This document shows positions 6,688 to 6,741 of a stretch of DNA of 6,741 bases, piece by piece; position 1 is the first letter of the stretch; the number at the start of each line of letters is the position of its first letter. Both the position numbers and the translations under genes were made by a program. Location of the stretch: assembly GCA_045643465.1 (NCBI GenBank), contig JAZUKV010000025.1:1-6741 (forward strand), in the 5' to 3' direction. The DNA comes from CAG-492 sp045643465 (lineage in GTDB: Bacteria; Bacillota; Clostridia; TANB77; CAG-508). Under the pieces are notes generated by a model, which saw only the letters and a list, made by a program, of their open reading frames with translations, made no database searches and was not told the DNA's origin.

Positions 6688-6741
6688 ATTAATTTATTTC
6701 CTTTTTATTTTTATTTATTTTTTTATTAATTTATTTCCTTT
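6677..6741. repeat. Direct repeat, 28-bp perfect copies at 37-bp period, running to the right edge
   Basis: Positions 6677-6704 and 6714-6741 are identical over 28 bases: TTTA, seven T, ATTAATTTATTTCC, then TTT. The copies are 9 bases apart, giving a 37-bp period. Copy 1 includes part of the 3' arm and the T-tail of the murF terminator. Copy 2 ends exactly at the window edge, so more units may follow. No coding frame is evident here. The DNA is simple T/A-rich sequence, but the shared non-T positions, including the CC, make a true duplication likely. Confidence 0.65.

Noticed and set aside
1..6741. CRISPR array, insertion sequence, tRNA/rRNA or riboswitch
   Set aside because: No regularly spaced repeat-spacer pattern, transposase, terminal inverted repeats or cloverleaf-like segment is visible; the leaders of the three complete genes are too short for a riboswitch.

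Overview
The window looks like chromosome from a very AT-rich, low-GC anaerobic Firmicute, most likely a clostridial relative. Three things support this: strongly A/T-biased codons, canonical AGGAGG-type ribosome binding sites, and a gene set that pairs a GerMN-domain protein, a giant 2-hydroxyacyl-CoA-dehydratase-activase-family protein and MurF. No mobile element, CRISPR array, rRNA or tRNA gene is visible. The species cannot be named from this sequence alone.

Layout from left to right. Positions 2-160 are the open 3' end of an unidentified Asn/Lys-rich gene on the + strand, cut by the window edge. It runs tail-to-tail into a - strand gene (157-717) for a membrane-anchored protein with a single GerMN domain, and the two stop codons overlap. 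A 153-bp divergent intergenic region (718-870) follows. It holds a strong sigma-A-type promoter reading right, a weak candidate reading left, and an operator-like inverted repeat. Positions 871-5118 are one 1415-residue gene that fuses two complete BadF/BadG/BcrA/BcrD-type ATPase (activase) domains, a four-cysteine linker and a large cysteine-rich region of the DUF2229/COG3580-COG3581 type. The 110-bp gap after it carries two back-to-back hairpins. The second overlaps the -35 of a promoter for the next gene, murF (5229-6620). A long intrinsic terminator follows murF, and a 37-bp-period direct repeat runs off the right edge.

How the genes relate. MurF adds D-Ala-D-Ala to the peptidoglycan precursor and appears to have its own promoter and terminator. 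The GerMN protein is probably an envelope protein linked to sporulation or germination. The activase-like giant is the most interesting gene. Each ATPase half keeps the cysteine pair, spaced 39 residues apart, that in the archetype HgdC binds a [4Fe-4S] cluster shared between two subunits. The single chain could therefore fold as an internal pseudo-dimer that drives electrons into its own C-terminal cysteine-rich domains. Its substrate is unknown and no neighbouring gene points to one. The three complete genes do not form an obvious operon or pathway.
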